This document shows positions 18,180 through 29,358 of a stretch of DNA of 58,226 nucleotides, piece by piece. Where the stretch lies: the NCBI RefSeq assembly GCF_019459225.1, contig NZ_JAIAZY010000027.1, forward strand, positions 1-58,226, written 5' to 3'. Below the pieces are notes generated by a model. That model did not search any database. It worked only from the letters and a program-made list of their open reading frames with translations, and was not told the origin of the DNA. Position 1 is the stretch's first letter; every line of letters begins with the position of its first letter. Made by a program: the position numbers and the translations under genes. This DNA comes from Bacillus sp. IITD106 (lineage in GTDB: Bacteria; Bacillota; Bacilli; Bacillales; Bacillaceae_C).

Positions 18180-18364
18180 TTGTTGAAAATTTAATCATTT
18201 GTACCGTAGACAGTAGGTGCTGAAAAAGCTTAATTTCCTACCGAGGTCATTGCGATATATAATCAATCTGTTCGAATGATTGATGCGTAAAACCTCCATG
18301 TCTATTTATGGAGGTTTTTTGTATATGGTATAAATGTCCATTTGGTAATCTAGGAGGTGTAAGG
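18180..18364 (+). promoter_or_regulatory. L10 leader with attenuator terminator
   Basis: This is a leader of about 180 nt before rplJ. It contains the conserved-looking AGTAGGTGCTGAAAAAGC and GATTGATGCG segments and ends in a perfect 9-bp terminator stem, AACCTCCAT (18291-18299) with ATGGAGGTT (18308-18316) and a T run. In B. subtilis, L10-(L12)4 binds such a leader and causes premature termination, giving feedback control of the two stalk proteins. Assignment rests on position, the stem-terminator and general family knowledge. Confidence 0.8.
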
Positions 18365-18865
18365 ATGAGCAAAGTAATTGAGCAAAAGCAACAACTTGTA
18401 CAAGAAATTTCTGAGAAGTTGAAATCAAGTGTTTCTACAGTGGTAGTTGATTACCGTGGATTGACCGTAGCACAAGTAACGGAACTTCGTAAACAACTTC
18501 GTGAAGCGGGCATCGAATTCAAAGTTTACAAAAACTCAATGACACGCCGTGCGGCAGAAGCTGCTGAACTTACAGGCTTGAATGAGTCATTAACAGGTCC
18601 AAACGCGATCGCATTCAGTACGGATGACGTTGTAGCTCCTGCAAAAATTTTAAGCGAATTTGCTAAAAAGAATGAGGCGCTTGAAATCAAAGCTGGTGTA
18701 ATCGAAGGAAATATTGCAACTGTTGAAGAAGTCAAGGCACTTGCAGATCTTCCATCTCGCGAAGGATTGCTTTCTATGTTGCTTAGCGTTCTTCAAGCTC
18801 CTGTCCGCAACTTGGCACTTGCAGCTAAAGCTGTGGCGGATCAAAAAGAAGAACAGAGCGCATAG
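18365..18865 (+). CDS. rplJ: Ribosomal protein L10
   Basis: L10 anchors L7/L12 dimers to the 50S stalk. The 166-residue product has the N-terminal rRNA-binding domain ([36 protein letters not shown]) and a C-terminal helix ending [17 protein letters not shown] that binds L12. The ATG follows TAGGAGGTGTAAGG. An upstream in-frame ATG at 18308 lies inside the attenuator stem and is rejected. The gene is followed by a 263-nt spacer filled by a structured repeat before rplL. Confidence 0.97.
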   Translation: MSKVIEQKQQLVQEISEKLKSSVSTVVVDYRGLTVAQVTELRKQLREAGIEFKVYKNSMTRRAAEAAELTGLNESLTGPNAIAFSTDDVVAPAKILSEFAKKNEALEIKAGVIEGNIATVEEVKALADLPSREGLLSMLLSVLQAPVRNLALAAKAVADQKEEQSA

Positions 18866-19071
18866 AAAAGCGGAAGCGCCTTGCTCATCGACGTACAGGT
18901 CCGCAGGATGCGGATCCGTCGACGTTGCCACAGGACGTGGCGGTTTTAGTCGACGTTCCTCTTTCGGCCCAAGACTTGCGATAAAGGAAACACGGCGAGG
19001 AACGAGCCTGGCTTCCTTATCGTAGGGAAAAGGACAAGAAGTTTGCTAGTCGATAGGCGCTGGAGCTGGAC
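18866..19071. repeat. Dispersed structured repeat between rplJ and rplL
   Basis: A GC-rich block of about 205 nt starts right at the rplJ stop with AAAAGCGGAAGCGCC and ends GGCGCTGGAGCTGGAC. These are the reverse complements of the ends of the copy after rplQ, so it is in opposite orientation. The interior carries nested inverted repeats: GCCAC/GTGGC, CGTTCCTC/GAGGAACG and CGATAAAGGAA/TTCCTTATCG. No ribosome site or convincing reading frame belongs to it. It separates two genes that are normally about 50 nt apart. Confidence 0.75.
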
Positions 19072-19128
19072 AGGGAATAAAGCGAAAAACATTATAAAAA
19101 ACAATAAAATTAACGGAGGAAATAAATC

Positions 19129-19494
19129 ATGACTAAAGAACAAATCATTGAAGCTGTCAAAAATATGACAGTTCTTGAATTAAACGATCTTGTTAAAGCA
19201 ATTGAAGAAGAATTTGGCGTAACTGCTGCTGCTCCTGTAGCTGTAGTAGGCGGTGCTGCTGGTGGCGAAGCTGCTGCAGAACAAACTGAGTTTGACGTAA
19301 TACTTGCTAACGCTGGTGCACAAAAAATTAAAGTTATCAAAGTTGTACGTGAAATCACAGGCCTTGGCTTAAAAGAAGCAAAAGAGCTTGTTGACAATGC
19401 TCCAAAACCACTTAAAGAAGGCGCGTCTAAAGAAGAAGCAGAAGAAATCAAAGCTAAACTTGAAGAAGTTGGAGCTGGCGTCGAAGTTAAGTAA
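19129..19494 (+). CDS. rplL: Ribosomal protein L7/L12
   Basis: L7/L12 is the multicopy acidic stalk protein that recruits and stimulates translational GTPases. The 121-residue product has the N-terminal dimerisation domain ([26 protein letters not shown]), an alanine-rich hinge ([21 protein letters not shown]), and the conserved C-terminal domain ([27 protein letters not shown]). Ribosome site CGGAGG. It is followed by a terminator, so the rplJ-rplL transcript ends here. Confidence 0.98.
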   Translation: MTKEQIIEAVKNMTVLELNDLVKAIEEEFGVTAAAPVAVVGGAAGGEAAAEQTEFDVILANAGAQKIKVIKVVREITGLGLKEAKELVDNAPKPLKEGASKEEAEEIKAKLEEVGAGVEVK

Positions 19495-19512
19495 TCATCT
19501 AGAAAAAATAAA

Positions 19513-19543
19513 AAGCTCGCTGCTTATAAAGCGGGCTTTTTTT
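19513..19543 (+). terminator. Terminator after rplL
   Basis: AGCTCGCT pairs with AGCGGGCT (one G-T pair) and is followed by TTTTTT, 20 nt past the rplL stop. Confidence 0.85.
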
Positions 19544-19654
19544 CGCTAATTTTTTATAAAACTACTTTTAGAAGTAATTTTGTTGGTCATCCTATTTTAA
19601 TAGGAGAAAATGGATTAGAAGAGTCAATTGGAAGGGTTCAAAGGAGGTTATCAC

Positions 19655-20260
19655 ATGGTTGAACATTATTATTCGCGCGAGCCTGAAGTTGCAAGTGATC
19701 CGAGATTTTGGAATGCGGAATTGAGAAATCATCCATTTCGTCTTAAAACGGATCATGGCGTTTTTTCAAAAGGTGAAGTGGACTTTGGATCCCGATTATT
19801 AATTGATACATTCGAACCTCCGAAAATAGCCGGTCCGATATTGGATGTAGGGTGCGGATATGGCCCGATTGGCTTAAGTATTGCAAAGGATTTTCCGGAT
19901 CGGTTGATTCATATGATTGATGTGAATCAAAGGGCAATCACGCTGGCGAAAGAAAATGCCGAGCAAAATAGCATCGAAAACGTAGATATATATGAAAGTG
20001 ATCGATTGGCAAATGTAAGCGAGGAAAACTTTGCTGCTATTTTAACAAATCCACCTATCCGTGCTGGAAAAGATGTCGTTCATGATATTTTCAAACAAAG
20101 TTTCCGTCGTTTAAGGTCTGATGGAGAGTTGTGGGTAGTCATTCAAAAGAAGCAAGGAGCTCCGTCTGCGAAAGCAAAAATCGAAGAATTATTCAGCAAC
20201 GTGGAGATAGTGGCGAAAAAGAAGGGCTATTATATTTTAAAAGCAGTAAAAAAAGCGTAA
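19655..20260 (+). CDS. ybxB: YbxB-type class I SAM methyltransferase (RsmC-like)
   Basis: A 201-residue predicted rRNA guanine-N2 methyltransferase of the RsmC/MTS family. SAM motif I is ILDVGCGYGPIG (about residues 60-71), and the catalytic motif NPPIRAG is present (about 136-142). The N terminus MVEHYYSREPEVASDP is typical of the Bacillus protein encoded between rplL and rpoB. The ATG follows AAAGGAGG. The target nucleotide is inferred from the family only. Its 3' end overlaps an inverted repeat (GCGTAAGT/ACTTACGC) without a T run. Confidence 0.9.
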   Translation: MVEHYYSREPEVASDPRFWNAELRNHPFRLKTDHGVFSKGEVDFGSRLLIDTFEPPKIAGPILDVGCGYGPIGLSIAKDFPDRLIHMIDVNQRAITLAKENAEQNSIENVDIYESDRLANVSEENFAAILTNPPIRAGKDVVHDIFKQSFRRLRSDGELWVVIQKKQGAPSAKAKIEELFSNVEIVAKKKGYYILKAVKKA

Positions 20261-20393
20261 GTGCATTTGTCAATCTCGTTTGACTTACGCAAATGAAGAT
20301 CATGAAGTTTACTAATCGATCGTATTGGGAACAGGACAGACAAACCTTAATGCAAGCCTATAAAAACTTATGCTTCCATTAAAATAAAAAATA

Positions 20394-20422
20394 TTGACTT
20401 GTATGCAAGCTTGTGGTAGCAT
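20394..20422 (+). promoter_or_regulatory. Promoter upstream of rpoB
   Basis: TTGACT (20394-20399) and TAGCAT (20417-20422) have a 17-bp spacer. A TAAAAT at 20425 is an alternative -10. The region from the ybxB stop to rpoB (about 385 nt) otherwise holds only a leader with a terminator-like hairpin. Confidence 0.6.
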
Positions 20423-20535
20423 TGTAAAATGCGAATATAGTGTTTTCTAATCTTTAGCCAATTTCATTATTAAAAGTATGGAAGTTGGCAAAGTTGGAAA
20501 AGATTATAAAATAATAGTTCGTCATGTGAAAAATG

Positions 20536-20567
20536 TGGTTTTCAAAGCAAAACCATTTTTCTTTTTG
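20536..20567 (+). terminator. Attenuator-like hairpin in the rpoB leader
   Basis: TGGTTTT (20536-20542) pairs perfectly with AAAACCA (20549-20555) and is followed by TTTTTCTTTTTG. It lies about 110 nt downstream of the predicted start of the rpoB transcript and about 80 nt before the start codon. Confidence 0.55.
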
Positions 20568-20645
20568 TTCTATGATACACCATTTTTTCTGGTTTATCCA
20601 GAGGAAATGCAATCATTAAAACGCATGATTTGAGGGGTGAATCAG

Positions 20646-23600
20646 TTGACAGGTCAACTAGTTCAGTACGGACGGCACAGGAAGCGCAGAAGCTTTGCGC
20701 GTATTAGTGAAGTATTGGAGCTTCCGAATCTTATCGAAATCCAATCTTCTTCTTATCAGTGGTTTCTTGATGAGGGCTTAAGGGAAATGTTCCAGGACAT
20801 CTCGCCAATCGAGGATTTCGCCGGTAATCTTTCATTGGAATTTATTGATTACAGTCTCGGAGAACCCAAATACTCAGTAGAAGAATCAAAAGAGCGAGAT
20901 GCAACTTATTCCGCTCCGCTACGGGTTAAACTCCGCCTTGTTAATAAAGAAACAGGTGAAGTAAAGGACCAAGATGTATTTATGGGTGATTTCCCACTTA
21001 TGACAGAAATGGGTACCTTTATAATTAATGGTGCCGAGCGCGTAATAGTATCGCAGCTTGTCCGTTCACCGAGTGTGTACTATAACGGAAAACTCGATAA
21101 GAACGGGAAAAAAGGTTTTACAGCTACAGTCATTCCAAATCGTGGTGCATGGTTAGAGTACGAAACAGATGCAAAAGATGTAGTCTATGTACGCATCGAT
21201 CGCACTAGAAAATTACCAGTTACGGTTCTTTTGCGAGCATTAGGATTTGGTTCTGATCAAGAAATCATAGACTTAATCGGAGATAATGAATATCTTCGTA
21301 ATACACTTGAAAAGGACAATACGGAAAGCATTGAAAAAGCCTTGCTTGAGATTTATGAGCGACTCCGTCCTGGTGAACCTCCTACTGTGGAAAACGCAAA
21401 AAATTTGCTGATTTCCAGGTTCTTTGATCCAAAAAGATACGATCTTGCAAGTGTTGGACGTTATAAATTAAATAAAAAACTCCATATTAAAAATCGTCTT
21501 TTTGGCCAGCGATTAGCTGAAACATTAGCTGATCCGGAAACAGGGGAGATTATTGCTGAAGAAGGTACAGTGCTAGATCGCCGTAATTTAGATAAAATCC
21601 TCTCTCATCTAGAAAATGGGACTGGTTTTAAAACGTATAATCAACATGGTGGAGTATTAGATGGTGATATTGTTGTACAATCCATCAAAATTTATGCTCC
21701 TCATGAAGACGAAGAAAAAGTCATCAATGTAATCGGAAATGCTTATGTTGAAGAGGGTATCAAGCATATTACACCAGCTGACATCATTGCTTCTATAAGC
21801 TATTTCTTTGATTTACTGTACGATGTTGGAGACACAGATGATATCGATCACCTTGGTAATCGCCGACTTCGCTCTGTGGGTGAATTATTGCAAAACCAGT
21901 TTAGAATCGGTTTATCTCGTATGGAGCGTGTCGTAAGAGAGCGTATGTCGATCCAAGACATCAATACGATAACGCCGCAGCAGTTGATTAATATTCGTCC
22001 AGTCATCGCATCTATTAAAGAATTTTTCGGTAGTTCTCAGCTATCGCAATTTATGGACCAAACAAATCCGCTTGCGGAATTAACGCATAAACGCCGTCTT
22101 TCTGCTCTTGGACCGGGCGGATTAACTCGTGAACGTGCTGGGATGGAAGTGCGTGACGTGCATTACTCGCATTATGGCCGCATGTGTCCGATTGAAACGC
22201 CTGAGGGACCAAATATTGGATTGATTAACTCATTATCAACGTTTGCCAAAGTAAATCGTTTTGGATTTATTGAAACTCCATATCGTCGGGTTGACCCAGA
22301 AACCGGACTCGTAACACAGCAAATAGATTATTTGACTGCAGACGAAGAAGATAACTATGTTGTTGCTCAGGCGAATGCTCCGCTTACGGATGATGGTGGA
22401 TTCGAAAATGAGGAAGTTATCGCTCGTTTCCGCGGTGAAAATACAGTAGTAAAAAGAGAACGCATTGACTATATGGATGTATCGCCGAAACAAGTAGTTT
22501 CTGCAGCAACAGCATGTATCCCTTTCTTGGAAAATGATGACTCAAACCGTGCCCTAATGGGTGCGAACATGCAACGTCAAGCTGTTCCTCTTATGCAGCC
22601 GGAAGCCCCTCTTGTTGGAACTGGTATGGAATACGTATCAGCGAAAGACTCTGGTGCAGCGGTTATCTGTAAGCATGACGGAATTGTTGAACACGTTGAA
22701 TCGCGTGAAGTATGGGTTCGTAGTATTCAAGAAGTCGATGGTCAAGAAGTAAAAGGCGATCTTCATAAATATCGCATGCAAAAGTTTATTCGCTCTAACC
22801 AAGGAACATGTTACAACCAACGTCCAATCGTCAGTGTAGGGGATCGTGTATCTAAAGGAGAAATCCTTGGAGATGGTCCGTCGATGGATAAAGGAGAGCT
22901 TGCTCTTGGAAGAAACGTCCTTGTTGGGTTTATGACATGGGACGGATATAACTATGAAGATGCGATCATTATGAGTGAACGTCTTGTAAAAGATGATGTG
23001 TATACCTCAATCCATATTGAAGAATATGAATCCGAAGCCCGCGATACGAAGCTTGGACCGGAAGAAATGACACGTGATATTCCAAACGTTGGAGAAGATG
23101 CATTGCGCAATCTAGATGAGCGTGGAATCATCCGTATCGGTGCTGAAGTAAAAGATGGTGATTTGCTCGTTGGTAAAGTAACTCCAAAAGGTGTAACGGA
23201 GCTAACGGCAGAAGAACGTCTCCTTCATGCAATCTTTGGTGAAAAAGCTCGTGAAGTTCGCGATACATCACTTCGTGTACCACATGGCGGCGGCGGAATC
23301 GTATTAGACGTAAAAGTGTTCAATCGTGAAGCAGGAGATGAACTTCCACCGGGAGTAAATCAACTTGTTCGCGTTTATATAGTTCAAAAACGAAAAATTT
23401 CTGAAGGGGACAAAATGGCAGGACGCCATGGAAACAAAGGGGTTATTTCCCGTATCCTCCCTGAAGAAGATATGCCGTATATGCCAGATGGAACACCAAT
23501 CGATGTCATGCTTAACCCACTAGGTGTACCATCCCGTATGAATATCGGGCAAGTACTCGAACTTCATTTAGGAATGGCTGCTAGAAGTCTAGGTCTTCAC

Positions 23601-24200
23601 ATGGCATCACCAGTTTTTGATGGTGCTACGGAAGAAGATGTTTGGGAAACAATTGAAGAAGCGGGAATGGCAAGCGACGCAAAAACAGTCCTTTATGATG
23701 GTAGAACAGGTGAAGCTTTTGATAACCGTGTATCTGTAGGGATTATGTATATGATCAAACTTGCGCACATGGTTGACGATAAGCTCCACGCTCGCTCTAC
23801 AGGACCTTACTCGCTCGTTACCCAGCAGCCGCTTGGTGGTAAGGCGCAATTTGGCGGACAGCGTTTTGGAGAAATGGAAGTTTGGGCACTTGAAGCATAC
23901 GGTGCAGCTTACACACTCCAAGAAATCCTAACAGTTAAATCTGACGATGTTGTTGGTCGTGTGAAAACATATGAAGCCATCGTAAAAGGTGAAAATGTTC
24001 CTGAACCAGGAGTGCCAGAATCATTTAAAGTATTAATCAAAGAACTTCAGAGTCTAGGTATGGATGTTAAAATCCTATCAGGTGATGAAGAAGAAATAGA
24101 AATGCGTGACCTGGATGATGATGACGATGTTAACCAGGCGGACACATTGAATATTGCTCCAGATGCTAAAGTAGAAGAAACGGCAGCATCACATGAATAA
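20646..24200 (+). CDS. rpoB: RNA polymerase beta subunit
   Basis: The beta subunit (1,184 residues) forms the catalytic cleft of RNA polymerase with beta-prime. It begins [20 protein letters not shown] like its relatives. The TTG start follows TGAGGGGTGA; an in-frame GTG at 20637 is inside that ribosome site. The rifampicin cluster [26 protein letters not shown] (about 22038-22115) is wild type, so no resistance allele is seen. [11 protein letters not shown] and the C-terminal [49 protein letters not shown] block are intact. The acidic tail ([10 protein letters not shown]) is typical of Bacilli. Confidence 0.99.
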   Translation: MTGQLVQYGRHRKRRSFARISEVLELPNLIEIQSSSYQWFLDEGLREMFQDISPIEDFAGNLSLEFIDYSLGEPKYSVEESKERDATYSAPLRVKLRLVNKETGEVKDQDVFMGDFPLMTEMGTFIINGAERVIVSQLVRSPSVYYNGKLDKNGKKGFTATVIPNRGAWLEYETDAKDVVYVRIDRTRKLPVTVLLRALGFGSDQEIIDLIGDNEYLRNTLEKDNTESIEKALLEIYERLRPGEPPTVENAKNLLISRFFDPKRYDLASVGRYKLNKKLHIKNRLFGQRLAETLADPETGEIIAEEGTVLDRRNLDKILSHLENGTGFKTYNQHGGVLDGDIVVQSIKIYAPHEDEEKVINVIGNAYVEEGIKHITPADIIASISYFFDLLYDVGDTDDIDHLGNRRLRSVGELLQNQFRIGLSRMERVVRERMSIQDINTITPQQLINIRPVIASIKEFFGSSQLSQFMDQTNPLAELTHKRRLSALGPGGLTRERAGMEVRDVHYSHYGRMCPIETPEGPNIGLINSLSTFAKVNRFGFIETPYRRVDPETGLVTQQIDYLTADEEDNYVVAQANAPLTDDGGFENEEVIARFRGENTVVKRERIDYMDVSPKQVVSAATACIPFLENDDSNRALMGANMQRQAVPLMQPEAPLVGTGMEYVSAKDSGAAVICKHDGIVEHVESREVWVRSIQEVDGQEVKGDLHKYRMQKFIRSNQGTCYNQRPIVSVGDRVSKGEILGDGPSMDKGELALGRNVLVGFMTWDGYNYEDAIIMSERLVKDDVYTSIHIEEYESEARDTKLGPEEMTRDIPNVGEDALRNLDERGIIRIGAEVKDGDLLVGKVTPKGVTELTAEERLLHAIFGEKAREVRDTSLRVPHGGGGIVLDVKVFNREAGDELPPGVNQLVRVYIVQKRKISEGDKMAGRHGNKGVISRILPEEDMPYMPDGTPIDVMLNPLGVPSRMNIGQVLELHLGMAARSLGLHMASPVFDGATEEDVWETIEEAGMASDAKTVLYDGRTGEAFDNRVSVGIMYMIKLAHMVDDKLHARSTGPYSLVTQQPLGGKAQFGGQRFGEMEVWALEAYGAAYTLQEILTVKSDDVVGRVKTYEAIVKGENVPEPGVPESFKVLIKELQSLGMDVKILSGDEEEIEMRDLDDDDDVNQADTLNIAPDAKVEETAASHE

Positions 24201-24256
24201 TACCTTGAAATTAGCAATAAGGGTAAAACCTGTAGACGAAAAGGGAGGTAGGCCCC

Positions 24257-27200
24257 TTGCTGGATGTTAATAATTTTGAGTATATGAAAATCGGTCTCGC
24301 TTCACCGGATAAAATCCGTTCTTGGTCTTACGGTGAAGTGAAAAAACCAGAAACAATCAACTATCGTACATTGAAACCGGAAAAAGACGGTTTGTTCTGT
24401 GAACGTATTTTCGGTCCAACAAAGGATTGGGAATGTCACTGTGGAAAGTATAAGCGTGTTCGCTACAAGGGAGTCGTATGTGACCGCTGTGGCGTTGAAG
24501 TGACACGTATGAAAGTCCGTCGTGAAAGAATGGGGCATATTGAACTAGCTGCCCCAGTTTCACACATATGGTATTTCAAAGGGATTCCAAGCCGCATGGG
24601 ACTTGTTCTCGACATGTCCCCTCGCGCCTTGGAAGAAATCATCTACTTTGCATCTTACGTTGTGACTGATGTGGGTAATACGACCCTAGATAAAAAGCAG
24701 CTTCTTTCTGAGAAAGAATATCGTGCTTACCGCGAGAAATACGGCTCGCAATTCCAAGCAGCCATGGGAGCAGAAGCGATTAAAAAATTGCTTCAAGATA
24801 TCGATCTTGAAAAAGAAGTAGACGTACTTAAAGAGGAACTCAAAACAGCACAAGGACAACGTCGTACTCGCGCTATTAAGCGTTTGGAAGTACTTGAGGC
24901 ATTCCGCCATTCAGGAAACCAACCTGAATGGATGGTTCTAGACGTTCTTCCTGTTATTCCACCAGAATTGCGCCCGATGGTTCAGCTGGAAGGTGGACGT
25001 TTTGCCACCTCCGATTTAAATGACTTATATCGTCGCGTTATCAACCGAAACAATCGTTTGAAAAGATTATTAGATCTTGGAGCGCCAAGTATTATCGTGC
25101 AAAACGAAAAACGGATGCTTCAAGAAGCGGTTGATGCTTTGATTGACAACGGTAGAAGAGGAAGACCTGTAACAGGTCCAGGAAACCGTCCGTTAAAATC
25201 TCTTTCCCATATGTTAAAAGGAAAACAAGGACGCTTCCGTCAAAACCTTCTTGGAAAACGTGTTGACTACTCTGGCCGTTCCGTTATCGTCGTAGGTCCA
25301 AACCTAAAAATGTACCAATGTGGTTTGCCGAAAGAAATGGCTCTTGAACTATTTAAGCCATTCGTCATGAAGGAATTGGTTGAAAAAGGTCTTGCCCACA
25401 ATATAAAAAGTGCGAAGCGAAAAATTGAGCGAGTCCAGCCAGAAGTTTGGGACGTACTCGAAGATGTTATTCGTGAGCACCCAGTTCTATTAAACAGAGC
25501 ACCAACCCTTCACAGACTAGGTATTCAAGCATTTGAACCAACTCTAGTAGAGGGAAGAGCAATTAGACTCCATCCTCTCGTTTGTACGGCATATAACGCT
25601 GACTTTGATGGAGACCAAATGGCTGTTCACGTACCACTATCCGCGGAAGCCCAAGCAGAAGCACGTTTACTAATGCTTGCAGCACAAAACATCCTAAATC
25701 CGCGTGACGGAAAACCAGTTGTAACACCGTCTCAGGATATGGTACTTGGTAACTATTATTTAACTCTTGAGCGTGAAGGTGCGGATGGAGAAGGAATGGT
25801 ATTCAAAGATACGAATGAAGCTTTGCTTGCGTATCAAAATGGATATGTTCATCTACATTCCCGTATCGCGATTCAAGCAAGCTCTTTGAAAAACGAAAGA
25901 TTTACGGAAGAACAAAGCAATAGCCTATTAGTGACAACTGTAGGTAAGCTGATCTTTAACGAGATTCTTCCACCATCCTTCCCATATATTAATGAACCGA
26001 CAAATGAAAATTTAGAAGGGAATACACCGGATAAATATTTCATTAAGCCATCCACAAATGTGGCTGAGTTCATAAAGGAACAACCAATTGTGGAACCATT
26101 CAAAAAGAAAATTTTAGGGAACATCATCTCTGAAATCTTTAAACGTTTCCACATTACAGAAACTTCGAAAATGCTCGACCGTATGAAAAATCTTGGGTTT
26201 AAGTATTCAACTAAGGCTGGGATTACAGTTGGGGTATCGGATATCGTCGTTTTAGCTGAAAAAGAAACGATTTTGAATGAAGCACAAAATAAGGTAGACA
26301 ATGTCTTGAAGCAATTCAAGCGTGGTCTCATTACTGAGGAAGAACGCTACGATCGTGTTATCTCCATCTGGAGTGCTGCTAAGGATACGATTCAAAATAA
26401 ACTAATGAAAACATTAGAAAGATTGAATCCTATCTTCATGATGAGTGACTCTGGTGCGAGGGGTAACGCTTCTAACTTTACTCAGCTTGCTGGTATGAGG
26501 GGACTCATGGCGAACCCGGCAGGGCGAATCATTGAGTTGCCAATCAAATCAAGCTTCCGTGAAGGTCTAACAGTTCTAGAGTACTTTATCTCGACACACG
26601 GAGCTCGTAAAGGTCTTGCAGATACGGCATTGAAAACAGCGGACTCTGGATATTTAACAAGAAGACTCGTGGACGTTGCACAAGATGTAATTGTTCGTGA
26701 GGATGACTGTGGAACAGATAGAGGACTCCTTGTTTCAGCGCTTAGAGATGGTTCTGAAATAATTGAACCGCTTGAAGAGCGTTTAATTGGCCGCTATGCT
26801 AGGAAGAAAATTGTTCATCCTGAAACAGGCAAAATCTTAGTTTCGGAAAATGAACTTATTAACGAAGATCTAGCTAAAGAAATTGAAAATGCAGGAATTC
26901 AAGAGGTTTGGATTCGCTCCGCCTTTACATGTAACACCCGCCATGGTGTTTGTAAAAAGTGCTACGGTCGTAACCTTGCTACTGGATCTGTCGTGGATGT
27001 CGGTGAAGCTGTAGGTATTATTGCAGCACAATCAATCGGAGAACCGGGAACACAATTAACGATGAGAACCTTCCATACTGGAGGGGTTGCGGGAGACGAT
27101 ATTACACAAGGTCTTCCACGTATTCAAGAGTTATTTGAAGCTCGAAATCCGAAAGGTCAAGCGGTTATCACTGAAATTAGCGGTGTTGTCACTTCCATTT

Positions 27201-27850
27201 CGGAAGGACGCGATCGTCAACATGAGATTGTTGTGCAAGGGGAAATTGAGACACGCACATATAACGCTCCATATACGGCACGCTTAAAAGTTGCCGTCAA
27301 TGACCAAGTAACACGCGGTCAGGAATTAACAGAAGGATCCATTGACCCGAAAGAATTACTTCGTATTCGCGATGTGGCTGCCGTTCAAGAGTATTTGCTT
27401 CTTGAAGTTCAAAAGGTTTACCGTATGCAAGGGGTTGAGATTGGCGATAAGCACGTAGAAGTAATGGTTCGCCAAATGCTCAGAAAAGTACGTGTAGCTG
27501 ATGCAGGTGAGACAGATGTATTACCAGGTACACTACTTGATGTCCACCAATTTACGGATGCCAACCAAAAAGCACTTCTTGAAGGAAAACAACCTGCAAC
27601 CGGTCGTCCAGTGTTGTTAGGTATTACAAAAGCTTCACTTGAAACGGACTCTTTCTTGTCGGCTGCTTCTTTCCAAGAGACAACACGCGTACTAACAGAC
27701 GCTGCTATCAAAGGAAAGACAGACGAACTACTTGGACTAAAAGAGAATGTCATTATCGGAAAGCTTGTTCCTGCTGGAACGGGTATGCAGAGGTATCGTA
27801 AGGCAATTTCTGTTATGGTAGAAGAAGACGAAGCAGTGAATGCAGAGTAA
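24257..27850 (+). CDS. rpoC: RNA polymerase beta-prime subunit
   Basis: The beta-prime subunit (1,197 residues) carries the active-site magnesium. The N-terminal zinc finger is [19 protein letters not shown]; the catalytic motif [12 protein letters not shown] is intact (near 25590-25625); the second zinc site includes CGTDRG and [13 protein letters not shown]; the trigger loop region [11 protein letters not shown] is conserved. It starts with TTG behind GGGAGG, 57 nt after rpoB. The strings [10 protein letters not shown] and [17 protein letters not shown] match the family exactly. The spacer to rplGB contains an inverted repeat and a remnant of the dispersed repeat. Confidence 0.99.
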   Translation: MLDVNNFEYMKIGLASPDKIRSWSYGEVKKPETINYRTLKPEKDGLFCERIFGPTKDWECHCGKYKRVRYKGVVCDRCGVEVTRMKVRRERMGHIELAAPVSHIWYFKGIPSRMGLVLDMSPRALEEIIYFASYVVTDVGNTTLDKKQLLSEKEYRAYREKYGSQFQAAMGAEAIKKLLQDIDLEKEVDVLKEELKTAQGQRRTRAIKRLEVLEAFRHSGNQPEWMVLDVLPVIPPELRPMVQLEGGRFATSDLNDLYRRVINRNNRLKRLLDLGAPSIIVQNEKRMLQEAVDALIDNGRRGRPVTGPGNRPLKSLSHMLKGKQGRFRQNLLGKRVDYSGRSVIVVGPNLKMYQCGLPKEMALELFKPFVMKELVEKGLAHNIKSAKRKIERVQPEVWDVLEDVIREHPVLLNRAPTLHRLGIQAFEPTLVEGRAIRLHPLVCTAYNADFDGDQMAVHVPLSAEAQAEARLLMLAAQNILNPRDGKPVVTPSQDMVLGNYYLTLEREGADGEGMVFKDTNEALLAYQNGYVHLHSRIAIQASSLKNERFTEEQSNSLLVTTVGKLIFNEILPPSFPYINEPTNENLEGNTPDKYFIKPSTNVAEFIKEQPIVEPFKKKILGNIISEIFKRFHITETSKMLDRMKNLGFKYSTKAGITVGVSDIVVLAEKETILNEAQNKVDNVLKQFKRGLITEEERYDRVISIWSAAKDTIQNKLMKTLERLNPIFMMSDSGARGNASNFTQLAGMRGLMANPAGRIIELPIKSSFREGLTVLEYFISTHGARKGLADTALKTADSGYLTRRLVDVAQDVIVREDDCGTDRGLLVSALRDGSEIIEPLEERLIGRYARKKIVHPETGKILVSENELINEDLAKEIENAGIQEVWIRSAFTCNTRHGVCKKCYGRNLATGSVVDVGEAVGIIAAQSIGEPGTQLTMRTFHTGGVAGDDITQGLPRIQELFEARNPKGQAVITEISGVVTSISEGRDRQHEIVVQGEIETRTYNAPYTARLKVAVNDQVTRGQELTEGSIDPKELLRIRDVAAVQEYLLLEVQKVYRMQGVEIGDKHVEVMVRQMLRKVRVADAGETDVLPGTLLDVHQFTDANQKALLEGKQPATGRPVLLGITKASLETDSFLSAASFQETTRVLTDAAIKGKTDELLGLKENVIIGKLVPAGTGMQRYRKAISVMVEEDEAVNAE

Positions 27851-27871
27851 TTTCAGGTGGTATTAATAATG

Positions 27872-27901
27872 TTGCTAGTCGGCGACCTTGTCGGCTAGCA
27901 A
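27872..27901. repeat. Inverted repeat after rpoC
   Basis: TTGCTAGTCG (27872-27881) pairs with CGGCTAGCAA (27892-27901) over 10 positions with one G-T pair. There is no clear T run, so it may be a processing stem or weak terminator. Confidence 0.5.
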
Positions 27902-27913
27902 TATCTTAATTCA

Positions 27914-27929
27914 GGCGCTTCCGATTTTC
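27914..27929. repeat. Remnant terminus of the dispersed repeat
   Basis: GGCGCTTCCGATTTTC differs by one base from the conserved terminus GGCGCTTCCGCTTTTC seen after rplQ. No matching second end is visible nearby. Confidence 0.4.
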
Positions 27930-27951
27930 TACAGTTTTTTACTATTTTTTA

Positions 27952-27980
27952 TTGACATAGAAAATGACAGATGGTACTAT
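27952..27980 (+). promoter_or_regulatory. Promoter of rplGB-rpsL
   Basis: A consensus TTGACA (27952-27957) is 17 bp from TACTAT (27975-27980), about 50 nt before rplGB. Confidence 0.75.
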
Positions 27981-28029
27981 ATTCAAGGTGCTCCTATCAT
28001 TATACCTGTTGCTTTGGAGGATATGGAAA

Positions 28030-28799
<770 letters not shown>

Positions 28800-28836
28800 T
28801 TCATGACTAATAGAATCATCGAAAGGAGGAACACCG

Positions 28837-29307
28837 ATGCCACGTAAAGGTCCTGTAGCAAAAAGAGACGTATTACCGGATCCAATTCATAACTCAAAGC
28901 TTGTAACTCGTCTAATCAACAAGCTTATGGTAGACGGTAAAAGAGGTAAAGCACAAACAATTCTTTATGCAGCTTTTGATATCATCCAAGACCGTACAGG
29001 TAAGGATGCTATGGAAGTATTCGATCAAGCTTTGAAAAATATTATGCCAGTATTGGAAGTTAGAGCTCGCCGTGTAGGTGGTGCTAACTACCAAGTACCA
29101 GTTGAAGTTCGTCCAGATCGCCGTTCAACACTAGGATTGCGCTGGTTAGTAAACTATGCACGTCTTCGTGGAGAAAAAACGATGGAAGAGCGTCTAGCAT
29201 ACGAAATTATGGACGCAGCTAATAATACTGGGGCTTCTGTTAAAAAACGTGAAGAAACTCATAAAATGGCTGAAGCTAATAAAGCGTTCGCGCATTATCG
29301 CTGGTAA
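28837..29307 (+). CDS. rpsG: Ribosomal protein S7
   Basis: S7 nucleates assembly of the 30S head and contacts E-site tRNA. The 156-residue protein starts [16 protein letters not shown] and has the conserved [21 protein letters not shown] and the C-terminal [20 protein letters not shown] precedes the ATG. Position between rpsL and fusA is universal for the str operon. Confidence 0.98.
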   Translation: MPRKGPVAKRDVLPDPIHNSKLVTRLINKLMVDGKRGKAQTILYAAFDIIQDRTGKDAMEVFDQALKNIMPVLEVRARRVGGANYQVPVEVRPDRRSTLGLRWLVNYARLRGEKTMEERLAYEIMDAANNTGASVKKREETHKMAEANKAFAHYRW

Positions 29308-29358
29308 GATCTCATATAATAAAATTTTACTATTCATCCCAGGAAGGAGAAATACGAA

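Noticed and set aside
18714-19025. Small basic protein encoded by the rplJ-rplL repeat
   Set aside because: The open frame overlaps rplJ out of frame, has no ribosome site, and reads through an element rich in inverted repeats.
19591-19604. Palindrome CCTATTTTAATAGG before ybxB as an operator
   Set aside because: Short, AT-rich and without a promoter in the right place; could be chance.
22038-22115. Rifampicin-resistance allele in rpoB
   Set aside because: The residues of the resistance cluster ([22 protein letters not shown]) are all wild type.
25873-26331. 152-codon minus-strand open frame inside rpoC
   Set aside because: Antisense to the conserved beta-prime coding sequence; no start signals.
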